From Myroides oncorhynchi (GTDB taxonomy: Bacteria > Bacteroidota > Bacteroidia > Flavobacteriales > Flavobacteriaceae): a stretch of DNA of 64,000 bases. The stretch spans positions 3,669,501-3,733,500 of the forward strand of contig NZ_JAJJMP010000001.1 of NCBI RefSeq assembly GCF_020905415.1, in the 5' to 3' direction. Both the position numbers and the translations under genes were made by a program. The notes under the pieces are model-generated. The model saw only the letters and a list, made by a program, of their open reading frames with translations, was not told the DNA's origin and ran no database searches. Each line of letters starts with the position of its first letter. Position 1 is the first letter of the stretch. Of the stretch, positions 61,119 through 64,000 are shown in pieces.

Positions 61119-61310
61119 ATGCAAGAAGGAACAGTTAAATTCTTCAACGAAACTAAAGGATTTGGTTTCATCACTCCAAGCAATGGAGGACAAGACATTT
61201 TCGTACACGTGTCAAACTTAAACGAAAGAATTCAAGAAAATGATACAGTAGTTTTCGAAATTGAAGAAGGAAAAAAAGGAATTAACGCTGTAAACGTAAG
61301 AAGAGCGTAA
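61119..61310 (+). CDS. Cold-shock protein, CspA family
   Basis: The 63-aa protein is a single cold-shock domain: MQEGTVKFFNETKGFGFITPSNGGQDIFVHVSNL contains RNP1 (KGFGFIT) and RNP2 (DIFVHVS). It is an RNA chaperone that melts secondary structure. It is the third gene of the cold-shock operon and is followed by a strong terminator. Confidence 0.94.
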   Translation: MQEGTVKFFNETKGFGFITPSNGGQDIFVHVSNLNERIQENDTVVFEIEEGKKGINAVNVRRA

Positions 61311-61360
61311 TCACCTATTTCTTATAAGTTCGAATATTATTTTCCTACTTATAAAAATTA

Positions 61361-61396
61361 AAAAAAGGCTAAACAAATGATGTTTAGCCTTTTTTC
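61361..61396. terminator. Bidirectional terminator after the cold-shock operon
   Basis: A 15-bp perfect stem (61361-61375 with 61381-61395), loop AATGA, with A- and T-tracts, between convergent genes. Confidence 0.88.
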
Positions 61397-61436
61397 ATTT
61401 AATTGTTTACATAGGATTTCATTTATCTCTACTTAC

Positions 61437-62426
61437 TTAAGTGTATTCTAGGCACATCACTGCTTTTTTAAGCTCTTTATTATAAAATAAATAAGCATTA
61501 TCAGCTCCGTACTGTTGAAATAAATAACCTGTAAATCTACCAATATAAGTAAATATACTTCCCTCTTTGTCATAAGGTAGTTCAATTAGGTTAGTAGAAT
61601 CTTCAAATCGCATTGCTTCTTCGAAAGTAATCTCATACTCTTCTAAACAATGTCTATCCTCTTTACTCTGAAACTGAACATCGTTAAGCATCCCTCCTAT
61701 CTCTGGGTACTCTATATATTGTTTATTATCTTCAACACCTTTTTCTAAACTTTCTAAAGTTTCAATTTTAGAAGAATAATTCCCAATTGTCATTGGATAA
61801 ATCTTACCATGCTTCTGATAATACTCTTTAGCAAGCTCATATGTTTTTGTATTTAACTCATAAGCTCCTAAGACAGTTCCGTAATCCGATTCATTAGCCT
61901 CCTGCTCTAATCGATCCAAAAGACTCTCTACAAGCTCTTGATCTAAATCTGGTTTTATGAAATAGGTATGTTTACTTTTTAGTTTATTTCTATAATCAGG
62001 ATAAGTATTATACTCATATTTCACTAACCATGCTTCTAATTCTTCTACTGTCTGAATATTAACACGTTCTATTCTATAATGCTGAATCATATTTTGATTA
62101 CTAATAACACTACCCTGAATACTCATTTTCTCATAGATAAAGAAATTCCAGTCAGCTTCAAACTGATACTTATCACCAATAACATCAAAACCTAACATAT
62201 CTTCTTTACAGTATCTAGAATGAAATTCATGAGTTTCCTGCCCCACACACCCCTCGTAAATCTCTTTGACAGAAACAAAATGTAACCACTGATTTTCCTC
62301 TGGAACAATACATTGTAAATTTATAGAACAAATTGGCAAAAAATGTTTCTTATATTGACCCAAATCTCCCTCAAATACTTGTTCATATTCAGGAAAGCAC
62401 TTAATAAACTCTGATTTTATTATCAT
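61437..62426 (-). CDS. Hypothetical protein, 329 aa
   Basis: I do not recognise this protein. It has no signal peptide or membrane segment and is rich in Glu and Tyr. It may be a two-domain protein: an N-terminal beta-rich part (SINLQCIVPEENQWLHFVSVKEIYEG) and a C-terminal part with a WxxxY-type helix (VEELEAWLVKYEYNTYPDYRN). It lies 29 bases after the histidine kinase gene on the same strand, probably in the same transcript, which could give it a role in that signalling path. Confidence 0.62.
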   Translation of the reverse strand: MIIKSEFIKCFPEYEQVFEGDLGQYKKHFLPICSINLQCIVPEENQWLHFVSVKEIYEGCVGQETHEFHSRYCKEDMLGFDVIGDKYQFEADWNFFIYEKMSIQGSVISNQNMIQHYRIERVNIQTVEELEAWLVKYEYNTYPDYRNKLKSKHTYFIKPDLDQELVESLLDRLEQEANESDYGTVLGAYELNTKTYELAKEYYQKHGKIYPMTIGNYSSKIETLESLEKGVEDNKQYIEYPEIGGMLNDVQFQSKEDRHCLEEYEITFEEAMRFEDSTNLIELPYDKEGSIFTYIGRFTGYLFQQYGADNAYLFYNKELKKAVMCLEYT

Positions 62427-62455
62427 ATATTTTTCTTTTCTAAATTATAGATTAG

Positions 62456-64000
62456 TTAGCAAACCTCCTGAAGCATTACTTTAAAATAGACCTCTGTACC
62501 TACTGCTTTTTCTGAAAAAATCACAATCTCTGAGTGTAGGGATAATGCTCGTTCGTTCATGTTCTGTAATCCCATACCACCACTTTTAGCTTCTACATCA
62601 AAGCCAATTCCATTATCTTTTATCTTAATAATAATTCCATTAATACCACCAACAAAACTTACAGTACAAAGTGATGCCTTTGAATACTTATTGACATTAT
62701 GAATAGCTTCTCTAATAATAAAATAGGTATTGACTTTATCAATGGCTGACAGATCTTCCAAATTTAATTGTCCTTGATAGTCAAGCAAAAATTTAGTATT
62801 CCATTTATTTTTCTGAAGTGATACCAAATCCTCTACTAAACTCAAGAATTTAGTCTCTTTAAATAATTCATTATCAATTAGAGAATGCGAAATATCTCTT
62901 GTTCCCTTTTCTAAATGTTGTAATTCAGAAATTAGTGTATTTTTTAAAGTTTCATTGTCCGAATTTAGTTGTTGAAGATTAAAGCGGATGGTAAATATTC
63001 CATTAACCACACCATCATGAAGATCTTTAGCTATCTTGTTTCGCACATTGTTTTTTACTTCTGTGGCTATATTGCTTTTTTCTAAAATTAACTCATAGAT
63101 ACTCTCATTAGCTTCTTGTTGATGTTTAATCAATTTGATTTGTCTATTTTTATTTCTAAGTCGATATGTAAATACAATAAGAAGCAATCCCAATATAATA
63201 GATAAACCCGTTACCATTATTATTGTAATAATACTTTTTAACTCTGTATTCTCTACTTCTATCTTATCTGTCTCATATGCTATACGTGCAAATCGATTAC
63301 GGGTAAAGTAATCTGTTTCTTCAATATCTTGATTAAGCGCTAAAATTTCTTTAACACGATCACTGTTTTCATAATTTTTATGCTCCAACATAAATCTTAT
63401 GGCTACTTGTTGATCAACTTTTATACCTCTATCTTTTGATATTTTATAAGACTTTTCAGCCCATTTAAGAGCATTTAAGGTATCCTTGACTTTTATATAT
63501 GTATCAACTAAAGTTATAGCTTGATAATTTGCTGCCATCAAATTATTAACCTTAATCGCCTCATAATAAACAGGAAACATATCATCTAAATAAGGAAGTG
63601 AATTTTTTAACTTACCTAATTTTAATTCAGTTGACAAATTACACATTGCTAGATTACTCTTTAATACCATGATTAATAAAGGAGGAGTATCCTTAGTTAA
63701 ATATTTTGAACCTTCAGCCACATACTCTTTAGCTTTTTGATAATCGTCTGAATAATATGCTATATCAAACAAGTTTATATATACCATAAGAATAGCTGGG
63801 ATAAGCCTATCTTGATCCAAGACTTTATTTTTATTAAGGTCTTCTTTCATCAAGTTTAATGCTTTTAGCAAATATTTTTTTGCTCCATCATCATCTTTTC
63901 TAGCAGATAAGCATAAGCCCATCATTAAATTAGCTTCAAAAGAAACAGGACTTTTAGGAAATTTATACAATATACCTAAAGACTCTGCAATCTTAACTTC
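62456..64000 (-). CDS. Sensor histidine kinase with TPR-like region, 5' end beyond the window
   Basis: The frame stays open to the window edge (the reading continues as EVKIAESLGILYKF before residue 1 of the visible start), so the gene is cut. The visible part has a TPR-like helical region (about 220 residues, with GAKKYLLKALNL and ALKWAEKSYKIS), one membrane segment (SIITIIMVTGLSIILGLLLIVF), a coiled-coil linker, a HisKA_3-type dimerisation domain with the phospho-accepting His in IAKDLHDGVVNGIF, and HATPase_c with GGMGLQNMNERAL. This is the layout of NarX/DesK-like kinases with periplasmic TPRs. No cognate NarL-type regulator is in the window. Confidence 0.85.
   Translation of the reverse strand, partial: EVKIAESLGILYKFPKSPVSFEANLMMGLCLSARKDDDGAKKYLLKALNLMKEDLNKNKVLDQDRLIPAILMVYINLFDIAYYSDDYQKAKEYVAEGSKYLTKDTPPLLIMVLKSNLAMCNLSTELKLGKLKNSLPYLDDMFPVYYEAIKVNNLMAANYQAITLVDTYIKVKDTLNALKWAEKSYKISKDRGIKVDQQVAIRFMLEHKNYENSDRVKEILALNQDIEETDYFTRNRFARIAYETDKIEVENTELKSIITIIMVTGLSIILGLLLIVFTYRLRNKNRQIKLIKHQQEANESIYELILEKSNIATEVKNNVRNKIAKDLHDGVVNGIFTIRFNLQQLNSDNETLKNTLISELQHLEKGTRDISHSLIDNELFKETKFLSLVEDLVSLQKNKWNTKFLLDYQGQLNLEDLSAIDKVNTYFIIREAIHNVNKYSKASLCTVSFVGGINGIIIKIKDNGIGFDVEAKSGGMGLQNMNERALSLHSEIVIFSEKAVGTEVYFKVMLQEVC

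Overview
The window comes from a low-GC member of the Bacteroidota, class Flavobacteriia. The gene content and protein style fit the Flavobacterium/Myroides group, but I cannot fix the genus from sequence alone. The evidence is direct: gliding genes gldF and gldG, the type IX secretion regulator PorX, the RprX/RprY two-component pair, many DUF families typical of this phylum, promoters of the flavobacterial TTG / TANNTTTG type in place of E. coli boxes, start codons without Shine-Dalgarno sequences, and a tRNA gene that does not encode its CCA end. Most of the window is an ordinary chromosomal backbone with small operons closed by strong T-tailed hairpins.

Layout. 1-3.7 kb: a leftward operon (SAM hydrolase, small monooxygenase-like protein, gldF, gldG), divergent from phoH. 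3.7-10.4 kb: phoH, a lipoprotein, a YbaK-type deacylase, an Fe(II)/2-oxoglutarate-type oxygenase, a SUI1/YciH-type factor, a nucleoside phosphorylase and a secreted alpha/beta hydrolase. 10.4-11.2 kb is non-coding and holds a dispersed repeat (copy A). 11.2-19.8 kb: an acetyl-CoA hydrolase/CoA-transferase, a cytosolic solute-binding-like protein, a transglutaminase-like protein, DUF423, two tandem TlpA-like proteins, an ECF sigma factor with a membrane partner, and oxyR. 19.8-23.8 kb, leftward: rprY, rprX, coaE and a glycosyltransferase. 24-27.8 kb: porX, tsaE, ald, DUF4258 and tRNA-Val. 27.9-30.8 kb: another TlpA-like protein, a 1.1-kb non-coding stretch with repeat copy B, and a DUF4377 lipoprotein.

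31-39.3 kb: recG-rdgB, a DEAD-box helicase with an RGG-rich tail, a secreted carboxypeptidase-regulatory-like protein, and an operon of a dihydroorotase-like protein, a membrane protein and an esterase. 39.3-46 kb: two small envelope proteins, an MBL hydrolase, a conserved 482-aa protein of unknown function, a second CoA-transferase, DUF3995, a Crp/Fnr regulator beside a related repeat (copy C), and an orphan HipB-like repressor with a clear operator. 46-51.2 kb: mutS2-DCC protein and pheT. 51.2-57.7 kb is the accessory part: three tandem paralogous secreted proteins flanked by about 0.7 kb of AT-rich non-coding DNA on each side, then ugd with a 47-aa membrane peptide gene, and an unknown secreted protein. 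57.75-59.17 kb: a complete IS4-type insertion sequence. 59.2-61.4 kb: a cold-shock operon (DEAD-box helicase, two cold-shock-domain proteins) behind a roughly 250-nt leader. 61.4-64 kb: an unknown protein and a histidine kinase cut by the window edge.

The observations most worth following are the dispersed intergenic repeat with three helically phased motifs (copies A, B and variant C), the dihydroorotase-like protein that has lost its metal ligands, the tandem secreted triplet, the cold-shock operon with its long leader, and the orphan HipB-like gene whose promoter sits inside a 17-bp inverted repeat. I found no CRISPR array, rRNA, phage module or complete known defence system.
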